From NCBI GenBank assembly GCA_934725105.1, contig CAKVBD010000003.1, forward strand, positions 36,694-100,693: 64,000 bases of DNA, given 5' to 3'. The notes under the pieces were generated by a model. It did no database searches. It saw only the letters and a program-made list of their open reading frames with translations, and was not told where the DNA came from. Of the stretch, positions 34,645-43,466 are shown one piece after another (position 1 is the first letter of the stretch; each line of letters begins with the position of its first letter). Made by a program: the position numbers and the translations under genes. Origin of the DNA: an uncultured Bulleidia sp. Its GTDB lineage: Bacteria > Bacillota_I > Bacilli_A > Erysipelotrichales > Erysipelotrichaceae.

Positions 34645-36462
34645 TTATTGAACGTTCATTACAGTATCATCATGCATTACTTTACCTGGTTCTACTTTTG
34701 TGATTGTTTCAAATTCATCTGGATTTGTAACAACTGTAATAACCGTACAGTCATATCCTGCTTTTTCAATTGCTTCTCTATCAAACTGTAAAAGCTTTTC
34801 ACCTTTTACTACAAAACTTCCTTCATCTACTAATTTTTCAAAGTATTTTCCTTCTAGTTTCACTGTATCAATACCAACATGAATCAATACTTCAACACCG
34901 TTTTCATCAATCAAACCAATGGCATGCTTTGTTGGAAAGAATGTTAAGATTTTACCAGAAACAGGGGCATAGACAACGTTATCTTCTGGTGTAATTGCTA
35001 TACCCTTTCCAATAATTTCTTCTGCGAAAGTTTCATCATTTACATTTTTAATATCAACGAGTGTTCCATCTACAACAGCACCAATTTCACTTGTTACAGT
35101 TATTTCTTTTGTATTATCTACAATATCTTCATCTTTATATCCCCAGAAGTAAGTCAAAGCAAATGTAATCACAAATCCTACACCTGCAGAAATAAATGCA
35201 TTGACAACGTTCATTGGATTCTCACCAATAAAGATAGCAAAAGATAATAAACCTGGAGTACCTGAAGTATATCTAACAACGCCTAATAAACCGGCAACCA
35301 AGCCACCAATTGCGCCACCAGTTAAAACAGAATATAAAACTTTTTTATGCTGTATCGTAACGCCAAACAACGCTGGTTCAGTAACACCAAATAATGCCGT
35401 CACACCTGCAGAACCTGCCGTCTGTTTTAAATCAGATTTCTTTGTTTTTAAAGCAACTGCTAAAGAAGCTGCACCTTGGCATAAATTGGATACAAAACTG
35501 CCAGGTCCCATAATTGCTTCATATCCAAATGTTGCATAGGATTGAAGAATGACTGGAGCAAATGACCAATGCATACCTGTCATAACAAGCAATGGCATGA
35601 ATGCACCCATCAATGTTGGTACAAGCCAAGGAACACTTGTATTTAATAAATTACATACGAATGCAATACCATCACCAATCCATGATCCAATTGGACCTAA
35701 TACAAGCAATGTAGCAATACCAACAACCATCATAGTAATTAATGGACGTAATAAGAATTTTACCTGCTTTGGTGTAATCTTATCTGCAAATGGCTCAACA
35801 TATTTCAATAAAAGTGTAGCTAAAATACTTGGAATAACACTAGATGCATAGCTGATCAACGTCAGTGGCAGACCAAATACATTCACAGCTTCTCCTGCAT
35901 CCTTTAAAGCAATAAAGTTTGGATGTAATAACATACAGCCAATAACTGCTGCCATGTAAGGATTTACTCCAATCTTATTCGCAGTCGAAATACCAACTAG
36001 AATTGGAAGAAAATAGAACGTTGCATCAGACATGAAGTTTAATACGTAATATGTATTGCCACTCTTGTCTAACAGATTGAAGAATGTCAAAAGAGTCAAC
36101 ACGACCTTTAACATACCTGCACCTGTTAAAACAGGAATCAATGGTGTAAAAATACCAGCAAATACATCAAGAATACGATCAATCAGTTTTCCTTTTTTTT
36201 CTTGCTTTTCATTGGAAATGTTTCCAAGCTTTTCAAATTCACTGCGAACAGAAGAAACATCTGAACCAATGATAATCTGATACTGTCCACCTTTAAATAC
36301 GGCACCAACGACACCATCAATTTTCTTGATTCCATCTAAATCAACTTTTGAATCATCTGCAATTGTTAAACGTAAACGTGTAGCACAATTTGTACAATAC
36401 GTAACATTTTTTATGCCGCCAACTTTTTCGCAGATTTCTTTAGCACATTGAGTATAATTCAT
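34645..36462 (-). CDS. bglP: Beta-glucoside PTS permease, EIIBCA
   Basis: Membrane permease that imports and phosphorylates aryl-beta-glucosides. 605 residues from ATG 36460-36462, which lies 10 nt from GGAGG (an ATG three codons earlier is only 1 nt from it). EIIB domain first, phospho-Cys26 in YCTNCATRLRLTI. EIIC with about ten helices (about 100-450), including PALFGVTIQHKKVLY and GVTALFGVTEPALFG. EIIA at about 470-605 with His528 in VLIHVGIDTV. Controlled by the licT-linked RAT/terminator just upstream. A phospho-beta-glucosidase is not adjacent; one lies at 45527. Confidence 0.95.
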   Translation of the reverse strand: MNYTQCAKEICEKVGGIKNVTYCTNCATRLRLTIADDSKVDLDGIKKIDGVVGAVFKGGQYQIIIGSDVSSVRSEFEKLGNISNEKQEKKGKLIDRILDVFAGIFTPLIPVLTGAGMLKVVLTLLTFFNLLDKSGNTYYVLNFMSDATFYFLPILVGISTANKIGVNPYMAAVIGCMLLHPNFIALKDAGEAVNVFGLPLTLISYASSVIPSILATLLLKYVEPFADKITPKQVKFLLRPLITMMVVGIATLLVLGPIGSWIGDGIAFVCNLLNTSVPWLVPTLMGAFMPLLVMTGMHWSFAPVILQSYATFGYEAIMGPGSFVSNLCQGAASLAVALKTKKSDLKQTAGSAGVTALFGVTEPALFGVTIQHKKVLYSVLTGGAIGGLVAGLLGVVRYTSGTPGLLSFAIFIGENPMNVVNAFISAGVGFVITFALTYFWGYKDEDIVDNTKEITVTSEIGAVVDGTLVDIKNVNDETFAEEIIGKGIAITPEDNVVYAPVSGKILTFFPTKHAIGLIDENGVEVLIHVGIDTVKLEGKYFEKLVDEGSFVVKGEKLLQFDREAIEKAGYDCTVITVVTNPDEFETITKVEPGKVMHDDTVMNVQ

Positions 36463-36486
36463 ATCTTTCATTCCTCCTTACTCAAA

Positions 36487-36536
36487 ATAAAAACCTGATA
36501 AAACACAACAAAAAACAATATTGTGTTCTACCAGGT
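36487..36536 (-). terminator. Conditional terminator upstream of bglP
   Basis: 16-bp stem (36493-36508 region with 36521-36536) including wobble pairs, followed by TTTTTATTTT on the minus strand. Its 5' arm shares ACCT with the RAT, so the two folds are mutually exclusive. Confidence 0.82.
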
Positions 36537-36567
36537 ATTGCCCAAATTACTTTTCGGTTACAAACCT
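36533..36567 (-). promoter_or_regulatory. RAT (ribonucleic antiterminator) upstream of bglP
   Basis: 35-nt minus-strand element beginning AGGTTTGTAACC and ending GGGCAATACCT, the layout of LicT/BglG RNA targets. It starts just past the licT stop and overlaps the terminator. Confidence 0.82.
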
Positions 36568-36568
36568 A

Positions 36569-37402
36569 TCATTTTTTCACAACTCTTATGACATGCATCA
36601 TCAAATATGTATATTCTTCATCATTCATTTTGAAATCCAATGATTTCTCTAAATACTTTCCTATTTTCTTCACACAAGCATAAACATCAGGATATTTATC
36701 CATCAGTATTGAAAGCATCTCTCCATCCGTAATATTCATCACAGATTCTTTTTTCAATGCCCTCATAGAAAAGTATTTCAGATGAGTTACCAATCTACCA
36801 TAGTTCATTGAATTTTCATCTAGACTGACATTAAAGTGGAATGTAATGATTTTAATGACCTGCTTTACAACCTCAGTCATCTTGTAAGTATCATGCATAT
36901 CTTGATTCTGCTGACCATTGACTAAATGTAATGCAATATAGCCAGCTTCATCATCACTTAACCATACATTCTCATAATGATGAATCAATTCAATCCCTTC
37001 TTTTGCACATGCATATTCCACTGGGTAAAATCGTTTAATTTCCCAAAGAAGCGCATTTGCCATTGTCAGATTTTCTTTTGCCCTTTTGATAGCATAATCA
37101 ATATGGTCTGTTAAACCAATCAGTGTAGAAGAACTCAATTCACATTTTAGCTTTGCTTCCGCAATATGAATAATCTTGCTAGCTAGAAATAAATACTGTG
37201 GAGCTACATTGTCTAAAACATTCTCAAATTCTTTCTTTGTTGAAGACTGGTCTAAAAGATATCTTTTTTCAGCAATATTTGCATCAATCGTATCTCCAAT
37301 TTTCTTATCAAAAGAGATTGCTTTACCAATGAGAACTTGTTCAAAGCCATGATCATCTTCAACTAGAATGACATTGTTGTTAAACTTCTTCTTGATTCTC
37401 AT
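36569..37402 (-). CDS. licT: BglG/LicT family transcriptional antiterminator
   Basis: 277 residues from ATG 37400-37402 (GGGGGA upstream). N-terminal CAT RNA-binding domain (IKKKFNNNVILVEDDHGFEQVLIGKAISF), then PRD1 with His in LTDHIDYAIKRAK and AGYIALHLVNG, and PRD2 with THLKYFSMRAL and YTYLMMHVIRV. All four PRD histidines appear present, allowing control by EII and HPr phosphorylation. The gene lies between two RAT/terminator elements, so it regulates itself and bglP. Confidence 0.95.
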   Translation of the reverse strand: MRIKKKFNNNVILVEDDHGFEQVLIGKAISFDKKIGDTIDANIAEKRYLLDQSSTKKEFENVLDNVAPQYLFLASKIIHIAEAKLKCELSSSTLIGLTDHIDYAIKRAKENLTMANALLWEIKRFYPVEYACAKEGIELIHHYENVWLSDDEAGYIALHLVNGQQNQDMHDTYKMTEVVKQVIKIITFHFNVSLDENSMNYGRLVTHLKYFSMRALKKESVMNITDGEMLSILMDKYPDVYACVKKIGKYLEKSLDFKMNDEEYTYLMMHVIRVVKK

Positions 37403-37421
37403 TTCTTTTCCCCCTTTTAAC

Positions 37422-37471
37422 AAAAAAACACCTCATTGCACACCAAAAAAACTTTTTGATACTCATGAGGT
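37422..37471 (-). terminator. Conditional terminator upstream of licT
   Basis: ACCTCAT/ATGAGGT outer stem (37465-37471, 37430-37436) with an inner A/T-rich helix, followed by GTTTTTTTG on the minus strand. Shares ACCT with the adjacent RAT. Confidence 0.78.
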
Positions 37472-37500
37472 ATTGCCCATTCACTTATGGTTACAAACCA
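37468..37500 (-). promoter_or_regulatory. RAT upstream of licT
   Basis: 33-nt minus-strand element beginning TGGTTTGTAACC and ending GGGCAATACCT, nearly identical at both ends to the RAT before bglP. Confidence 0.82.
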
Positions 37501-37513
37501 ATCTATGCAGAAA

Positions 37514-37542
37514 ATCTTACAATTCTCAAAACTTCATGTCAA
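37514..37542 (-). promoter_or_regulatory. licT-bglP promoter
   Basis: Minus-strand -35 TTGACA (37537-37542, perfect), 17-bp spacer, -10 TAAGAT (37514-37519). Confidence 0.75.
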
Positions 37543-37596
37543 TACAAATACTAACTTTGCAAAATACAAGTTAATATTCTTTTGAAAATTTTTTTC

Positions 37597-37622
37597 ATTT
37601 AAAAAGCGTATATTCATACGCT
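37597..37622 (-). terminator. Terminator of the MYG1-OB-Cys operon
   Basis: Stem around GCGTAT/ATACGC with AAAG/CTTT extension, followed by T-run on the minus strand. It overlaps the last codons of the gene ending at 37614. Confidence 0.75.
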
Positions 37623-37985
37623 TTCTTTCAGTCTTCTATAAATATCTTTATATTCTGCATCATCCATCTGATAAGAAATTCTCGCAAATGCTTCTAATAC
37701 CAAAGAAGCATTTTTTGTCTGAAAACAAAGATCAAATGCTTTCTTCATGAAAGAATCTTCTTTCATTTCTACATAGATATCATCTGTATTTCCACACCTC
37801 GATTGACACGATTTGCATCCAGGAGAAATCTTATCTTTCTCTTCATGAATCAAAGCAATCAATTGCTGAGGATCATTTTCACTATGCAGAACATCCAACA
37901 AAATCTTTTCTGTATCCGGTGTTCTAGCATTTGTCGCACACACTCTAGCAAGCCCAAAACACGCCGCAATAACACTTTGATCCAT
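37614..37985 (-). CDS. Small Cys-rich hypothetical protein of the MYG1-OB operon
   Basis: 123 residues. Helical N-terminal half (MDQSVIAACFGLARVCATNA), a central cluster GCKSCQSRCGN with CxxCxxxC spacing that could bind zinc or an Fe-S cluster, and a helical end (DDAEYKDIYRRLKESV). It begins 2 nt after the stop of the OB-fold gene and is third in the operon. No family recognised. Metal binding is inferred only from the Cys spacing. Confidence 0.72.
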   Translation of the reverse strand: MDQSVIAACFGLARVCATNARTPDTEKILLDVLHSENDPQQLIALIHEEKDKISPGCKSCQSRCGNTDDIYVEMKEDSFMKKAFDLCFQTKNASLVLEAFARISYQMDDAEYKDIYRRLKESV

Positions 37986-37987
37986 GA

Positions 37988-38482
37988 TTACTTCTGAGGA
38001 ACAAGACCCTGGTTCATAGAAACTGGTCTTGCTTTTCTGACTCTGCCAATCTTGAAGATACCGGAAGTTGTAATAGAGATTTCATTTGCACGTCCAGGAT
38101 ATTTTTCCTGATTGTTTTCTCTCACGTATGCTTTTCCCTGGATCAATACACGATCACCTTCTTCTAAACCGTATATTTCATCTGCTCTCCAGTCTTTCGC
38201 AGTAAAGGAAACAATATCTCTAGATCCTTCTCCATTGGATTCATGACGGTAGTCTCTGCAATTCAATTCTCTCAGTAATGTAGAAATCTTACGATCCTGG
38301 TTGTAGATAGAAAGTCTTCCAAATGCCATCTTCTGATTTTGATTTTCACCTAAATCTGTACGAATATGAACAATCCCTTCTTCTTCAATTGTTCCAATCA
38401 TTGTTACGTAGTAACAAACGATTTTCTGTTCTACATCACGAATCGTTTCAAACGCAAAATAATCTTTATGTCTTTCTGCCAT
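37988..38482 (-). CDS. OB-fold, SSB-like protein
   Basis: 164 residues. A central stretch of alternating beta-like segments (FGRLSIYNQDRKISTLLREL, DIVSFTAKDWRADEIYGLEEGDRVLIQGKAYVRENNQEK) resembles single-strand-binding OB folds, where a core GDxVxVxGxL strand is typical. The tail (RKARPVSMNQGLVPQK) is basic, unlike the acidic SSB tail. Its start overlaps the last base of the MYG1-like gene, indicating coupling. Nucleic-acid binding is inference. Confidence 0.68.
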   Translation of the reverse strand: MAERHKDYFAFETIRDVEQKIVCYYVTMIGTIEEEGIVHIRTDLGENQNQKMAFGRLSIYNQDRKISTLLRELNCRDYRHESNGEGSRDIVSFTAKDWRADEIYGLEEGDRVLIQGKAYVRENNQEKYPGRANEISITTSGIFKIGRVRKARPVSMNQGLVPQK

Positions 38483-39468
38483 TATTTATCTCCTTTATCA
38501 TTCATTGCGATGTTTGCCATTTTCATCGCGCCCTGCTGTGTTTGACATCCTGCTAAAAATCCAGAAGGATGACAGAAGATTGCATCTTCTACCCCACTGC
38601 ATTTCTGTAGTTCTTCTTTTCTAAGACCATACCATTCCTTTGGAAGTGGATGCCTGTAAGATGTGCGATCTGATGGATCATCTAGTACGCATTGAATATT
38701 CCAGCCACCTCTTAAAGCAGGTGAAATCACATACCAGAGATCTTCTGCTTTTGGATTGCTATTTGATTGTGAAGTAACAACACCCTGCCAAGGTGCAAAG
38801 TGTTCAAGAATCATTAAGTGTCCAGCAGAATAATCAATATGCTGAAGGATATAATCCCTTCCATCTAGTGCATCCATAATAGAATCCAGACGATTTAAAA
38901 ATACATCCTGTGCAAAAGACATTGCATCCATAAATGCTTCATATGGATCTCTGTCACTTTCCCAGCTAGGATTAAAATCTTTAATCACTTGTGAAATCGT
39001 AAATTCTGTCTGTGAAATATGCTGAATTGCTGATTTCTGCTTATCAAGAATATTTGGCATTGATTCCATTGTATTCATAATATAGTCAAAACCATTATCA
39101 TTTGCATCAATACCAAGAACAAGAGACTTCTCCATCTTTGTATATACAGAATCATAATATCTTTCAGGACAATTCTGTGTCTCTAAAATATCACGATAGT
39201 ATTTTCTCCAGACAAGTCCACATGCTGCATATGGTACATCTGTTCCTGGATGTGTTTCATTTCTCTGTTTGCATTCTTCCGTATGGTGGTCTAGTTCTCC
39301 TCCACCAATATCAAAGATGATCCAGTTTTCTTTATCTTCAGGGACATCATCATCCCCGCCTCTTACAATATTGACATCATCACTCAACAATGAAAGCATT
39401 GCTGCAGCAAATACGTCATCCGCATGGAATAATCCATTATGCGTAAATAGATTTAATTTATCAGGCAT
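38482..39468 (-). CDS. MYG1-family (DHH-like) predicted exonuclease
   Basis: 328 residues of the MYG1/GAMM1 family. N-terminal metal motif HNGLFHADDVFAAAML, then FDIGGGELDHHTEECKQRN containing the DHH-like DHH triad. The C-terminus APWQGVVTSQSNSNPKAEDLWYVI and PKEWYGLRKEEL also fit. Eukaryotic MYG1 is a 3'-5' RNA exonuclease. AGGAGAAC lies before the ATG. First gene of a tight three-gene operon with an OB-fold and a Cys-rich protein, which suggests a nucleic-acid-processing unit. Confidence 0.9.
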   Translation of the reverse strand: MPDKLNLFTHNGLFHADDVFAAAMLSLLSDDVNIVRGGDDDVPEDKENWIIFDIGGGELDHHTEECKQRNETHPGTDVPYAACGLVWRKYYRDILETQNCPERYYDSVYTKMEKSLVLGIDANDNGFDYIMNTMESMPNILDKQKSAIQHISQTEFTISQVIKDFNPSWESDRDPYEAFMDAMSFAQDVFLNRLDSIMDALDGRDYILQHIDYSAGHLMILEHFAPWQGVVTSQSNSNPKAEDLWYVISPALRGGWNIQCVLDDPSDRTSYRHPLPKEWYGLRKEELQKCSGVEDAIFCHPSGFLAGCQTQQGAMKMANIAMNDKGDK

Positions 39469-39524
39469 ACAGGCGTTCTCCTAATCCAAAAAAATATTAT
39501 ACAAAAAAAAGTTCATGAGTAAAG

Positions 39525-39546
39525 AGAAAACGGGATGATATATCCC
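39525..39546 (-). terminator. Terminator after sepF
   Basis: Minus-strand CGGGATA/TATCCCG-type hairpin (39529-39546 region) followed by TTTTCTCTTT. Confidence 0.78.
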
Positions 39547-39555
39547 GATTCTTTG

Positions 39556-39798
39556 TTAAAGTTCAATTGTACCTGTAATTTGAGATTCTGTAGGAACACA
39601 GATAATTACATTTGTTCCTGCTCTTTCAATCTTACCGTGTAAAGCATAAACTGTACCAGTTAAGAAATCGATAAATCTTTGTGCTGTTGCACGATCTAAG
39701 CGATGTAAATTCAAAACTACAGTATTTCCAGCAAGGAGTGCATCTGCACTGTTTCTTGCTTCTTCGAATGTTCTTGGTTCATAAAGATTGTAATCCAT
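39556..39798 (-). CDS. sepF: Short SepF-like cell division protein
   Basis: 80 residues matching the SepF core: LYEPRTFEEARNSADALLAGNTVVLNLHRLDRATAQRFIDFLTGTVYALHGKIERAGTNVIIC is the classic segment that polymerises and binds FtsZ. AAGGAG precedes the ATG. The protein lacks the N-terminal membrane-binding helix and linker of full-length SepF (about 150 residues), so membrane recruitment must differ. It is separated from the dcw cluster and lies after rarA. Confidence 0.88.
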   Translation of the reverse strand: MDYNLYEPRTFEEARNSADALLAGNTVVLNLHRLDRATAQRFIDFLTGTVYALHGKIERAGTNVIICVPTESQITGTIEL

Positions 39799-39854
39799 GA
39801 GTATTCTCCTTAATTTTACCCGTTTATTGTATCACTATTTTACAGTGTTTACTT

Positions 39855-41198
39855 TCACTTTTTCTTTTCTGCATGATACTTTTTACCAATCATGTCATAA
39901 TATTTCTTTAATTTACCTTCATAGGCAACATCGCTCATCTCAAATAGTGAAACATTTTTGATTTTATCTGGTAAATATTGTTGTGGAACAAAATGATTTG
40001 GATAATCATGTGCATATTTATATCCAACACCTCGATCAAGTTTCGCTGCACTTTTATAATGTGCATCTTTTAGATATGAAGGAATTTCAAGATTTCCTGT
40101 TTTCTGTACCAGTTCCATTGCTTTAAAGATTCCTGCACTTGCGGCATTTGACTTAGGTGCACATGCAACATAGCACGCCGCATTTGCCAATATGATCTGG
40201 CTTTCTGGCATGCCAACTCTTTCTACCGCTAAAGCAGCATTCACCGCAACCTCCAACGCTCTAGGATCAGCAACACCACACTCTTCACTCGCAGCAATCA
40301 TGATTCTTCTAGCAATAAAGCGAATATCTTCTCCAGCCGTTAACATTCTCGCTAGATAATACAGCGTTGCATCTGGATCGGATCCACGCATGCTTTTGAT
40401 AAAGGCAGAAATCGTATCATAATGATTATCACCTGTTTTATCATAGCGAATCGCACGCTTCTGGATGCATTCTTCAGCTACTTCTAAACTGATATGTACA
40501 TTCCCATCTTCATCTGGATCTGTTGTAATAGAAGCCAGTTCTAATGCATTTAATACTGTTCTGGCATCTCCATCTGCACTGTCTGCTAAAAATGCTTTTG
40601 CATCTTCATCAATTGTGACATTATACATACCAATCCCTTTGATAGGATCATCCACAGCCTTTTGTATAAGATCCATTAAATCCTGTTTACTTAATGGCTT
40701 TAATTCAAAGATTCTGCTTCTGCTTAATAGAGCGCCATTGACTTCAAAATAAGGATTCTCTGTTGTAGCACCAATTAAAGTCACAGTACCATCTTCAACA
40801 TATGGCAATAAGAAATCTTGTTGTGCCTTATTAAAACGATGAATTTCATCAATAAATAATATTGTTTTCTTAGAATACTGCGCAAAATTTTCTTTTGCTT
40901 TTTCAACAATCAGTTCCAGGTCTTTCTTTCCCGCAATCGTAGCATTGACCTGTTCAAAATCAGCACTCGTTGAATTGGCAATCACTTTTGCGAGTGTGGT
41001 CTTTCCTGTTCCTGGCGGACCATAAAAAATGATAGAACTGATCTGATCTGCCTTGATTGCACGATACAGCAGCTTATCTTTTCCAATGATATGTTTCTGT
41101 CCAATCACTTCATCCAGTGTTGCTGGACGCATACGTGCAGCGAGTGGTTCATCTTTTTTTCTTTCCTGTTCACTTGATACTTCAAATAAATCTGACAT
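39855..41198 (-). CDS. rarA: Replication-associated recombination protein RarA (MgsA)
   Basis: AAA+ ATPase of the clamp-loader family acting at stalled forks. 447 residues. Motifs: PLAARMRPATLDEVIGQKHI, Walker A GPPGTGKTTLAKV (about 60), Walker B LFIDEIHRFNKAQQD, sensor GATTENPYFEVN, arginine finger region SRSRIFEL, then the C-terminal tetramerisation part (SDPDATLYYLARML, DDIRFIARR-like, and SAAKLDRGVGYKYAHDYP). No Shine-Dalgarno; a TAAAAT box (41205-41210) ends 6 nt before the ATG, so it may be leaderless. Confidence 0.96.
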   Translation of the reverse strand: MSDLFEVSSEQERKKDEPLAARMRPATLDEVIGQKHIIGKDKLLYRAIKADQISSIIFYGPPGTGKTTLAKVIANSTSADFEQVNATIAGKKDLELIVEKAKENFAQYSKKTILFIDEIHRFNKAQQDFLLPYVEDGTVTLIGATTENPYFEVNGALLSRSRIFELKPLSKQDLMDLIQKAVDDPIKGIGMYNVTIDEDAKAFLADSADGDARTVLNALELASITTDPDEDGNVHISLEVAEECIQKRAIRYDKTGDNHYDTISAFIKSMRGSDPDATLYYLARMLTAGEDIRFIARRIMIAASEECGVADPRALEVAVNAALAVERVGMPESQIILANAACYVACAPKSNAASAGIFKAMELVQKTGNLEIPSYLKDAHYKSAAKLDRGVGYKYAHDYPNHFVPQQYLPDKIKNVSLFEMSDVAYEGKLKKYYDMIGKKYHAEKKK

Positions 41199-41270
41199 GG
41201 TTTTATTTTATCAAATCCTGACATATAAAAAAAGCAGTTTACCCAAATGAGTAAACCACTTTCTGATTCA

Positions 41271-43325
41271 TTATTGTGCAGCAGATGCACCAGCAATGTG
41301 ACCAAATGTGAAGATATCAGCAACAGCGTTACCACCTAGTCTATTACCAGCATGGATACCACCTGTAACTTCACCTGCAGCCCACAAGCCATCAATTGCA
41401 TTGCCACTTTCATCTAGTACTTCAGCATTTGTATTAATCTGAACACCACCCATTGTATGATGGATAGATGCTTTTCTTGGAGAGATTACAAAGCCTGCAT
41501 CTGGATTGTTTTCAATTGCATCAATATCAATTGCACCAGCAAGCACTTCTTTTCCAAAATCATCATCTTTCTGATTTGCTACATATGTGTTGTACTTTTC
41601 AATAGTTGCACGTAATGCTTCTTCAGAGAAAGCTGGAGCTGCTCCACCAGCACTTGTCTTAGAATTTTCAGCAAGTTCTTTTAGTGTTGAACCATACCAT
41701 ACATGTCCATTATCAACCATAGACTGTACTGTTGTTCCAAATAAACCATCTTCTAAAGTTGCACCCTGTAATTCACCATTTTCATTTACATCCTTACCAG
41801 CGTAAATAATATAGAAGATTCCATTGTCTAATGCTAAAGAAGCCTTAGCCAATACATCACGTTCAGCATATTCATTTACAAAACGATTACCTTCGCCATC
41901 AATCCAGATCTGCTGAGAAGCATCACCCCAGATACCATCTGTCATTGTACCCTTGATAGGAGAAGAAGAAGGCATGAGCTGTACAACATCCAGTCCAACT
42001 GTACCAGCACCAATTTCCTGTGCCATAACAATACCATCACCTGTATTTGTACCAACGTTTGTTGTTAATGTATGATCTGTTAAATCATCACCCCAGTAGT
42101 TGTCATATTCCTTAACCATCTTAGGATTTGCACCATAACCACCAGATGTTAAGATAACACCCTTCTTTGTATTCACAGTAACCTTTGTACCATCTGCCTT
42201 TTCACAATTTGCACCAACAACTTTACCATTTTCATCTGTAATCAATGACTTTGCAGCAACTTCTGTATAGAGCTTAACGCCTTCTTTTTCAGCAGCCTTT
42301 GTTAAAGTATCGATGAGTGGTGTAGAAGTCATAAACTTATGTGTTCTAGGCCACATTGCACCAAGAACTGTGAATAAGGATTCACCAGCACCCTTGCCAT
42401 ACTGACCTTCAACATTTAATGAATCAACGCACCATTCATATGTTCCAAGTGCATTTTCAGCAAGTGTTCTAGCAAGATCGATATCACTGGCAACCCACTT
42501 ACCATCGTTCATCTGTCTTAAGCCACCTGTATAGATGTGCCACATATGTAATTCAACAGAATCATATCCAGGCATATCCTTACCAACAGTCTTACCTTCA
42601 TTTTCAGCATAGAATTTCTTAATATCAGCCTGCAAGTCAGCTAATACTTCTTTCCATTCAGGGAATGCATCAAAATGTAGTTTTTCATCAGATGCCTTAA
42701 GTGCTAAATAGCCATCTAATGTTGTTTTCTGTGCTTCTGTTAAAATTGTTTCAGCCTGTGCATCGTCATCATTTGCATTGAATGCACCACCCTGCATTAA
42801 TGTATTACCACCAGCAACAGAGCTCTTTTCAATCATGATAACTTCAGCACCTTCTTGTGCTGCTGTAGTAGCTGCAGAAAAACCTGCACCACCAGCACCT
42901 ACAACCAATAAGTCTGTATCCCAAACTTCATCTTCACCAGCTTCAGCATGATATGCGTTTTCTTCAAGCTTGTCCATATCAAGACCAGCAGCCTTTGCAG
43001 CTTCACTCGCTGCACGCATAATCGCATTGGATGCAAATGTTGCACCAGTAACTGTGTCTAAAGTTGTTGTCTGATGCTCAACGATCTGTTGTGGAATTCT
43101 TTCCATTGCTACACTGGCAACGGATGGTGTTTCTGAAATTTCAGTTAATTCCACGTTTGTGATCTTACCACCATCAACGGATAAAGTGACTGTTACTGGA
43201 CCTTGCATGCCTGTAGAAGAACCAGTAAAAGTCTTTGATGAAGCGTTTGCAGTAGAACCTGCAGAGCTTGCACATCCAGCCAGCATTAAAGATGCAGCTA
43301 AAAGTGCTGTAAAAGATTTTTTCAT
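41271..43325 (-). CDS. Secreted flavinylated fumarate-reductase-like lipoprotein
   Basis: 684-residue exported lipoprotein (lipobox LAGC, Cys18). Residues about 30-115 form an FMN_bind domain with flavinylation motif DTVTGATFAS (Thr96). Residues about 135-684 are a fumarate reductase/succinate dehydrogenase flavoprotein domain: FAD-binding LLVVGAGGAGFSAATTAAQEG, and C-terminal ASIHHTMGGVQINTNAEVLD and HAGNRLGGNAVADIFTFGH. It should reduce fumarate, urocanate or a similar acceptor outside the cell using covalent FMN. AGAGGGGG precedes the ATG. Substrate unresolved. Confidence 0.93.
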   Translation of the reverse strand: MKKSFTALLAASLMLAGCASSAGSTANASSKTFTGSSTGMQGPVTVTLSVDGGKITNVELTEISETPSVASVAMERIPQQIVEHQTTTLDTVTGATFASNAIMRAASEAAKAAGLDMDKLEENAYHAEAGEDEVWDTDLLVVGAGGAGFSAATTAAQEGAEVIMIEKSSVAGGNTLMQGGAFNANDDDAQAETILTEAQKTTLDGYLALKASDEKLHFDAFPEWKEVLADLQADIKKFYAENEGKTVGKDMPGYDSVELHMWHIYTGGLRQMNDGKWVASDIDLARTLAENALGTYEWCVDSLNVEGQYGKGAGESLFTVLGAMWPRTHKFMTSTPLIDTLTKAAEKEGVKLYTEVAAKSLITDENGKVVGANCEKADGTKVTVNTKKGVILTSGGYGANPKMVKEYDNYWGDDLTDHTLTTNVGTNTGDGIVMAQEIGAGTVGLDVVQLMPSSSPIKGTMTDGIWGDASQQIWIDGEGNRFVNEYAERDVLAKASLALDNGIFYIIYAGKDVNENGELQGATLEDGLFGTTVQSMVDNGHVWYGSTLKELAENSKTSAGGAAPAFSEEALRATIEKYNTYVANQKDDDFGKEVLAGAIDIDAIENNPDAGFVISPRKASIHHTMGGVQINTNAEVLDESGNAIDGLWAAGEVTGGIHAGNRLGGNAVADIFTFGHIAGASAAQ

Positions 43326-43466
43326 TATTTTTCCCCCTCTTTTGAGGGTTATATTTTACAGTATTTCTTGTCTGGTTGTAAATATTTTCACAATCAAAAA
43401 TCAAATTCGGAACTTTATTCCAAATTTGATGAAAACATAAAAAAATCCTTTACAAATATACGATTC

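Noticed and set aside
35201..35851. Two plus-strand ORFs of 112 and 100 residues
   Set aside because: Antisense shadows inside bglP; Pro/Ala/Asn-rich translation typical of antisense membrane genes.
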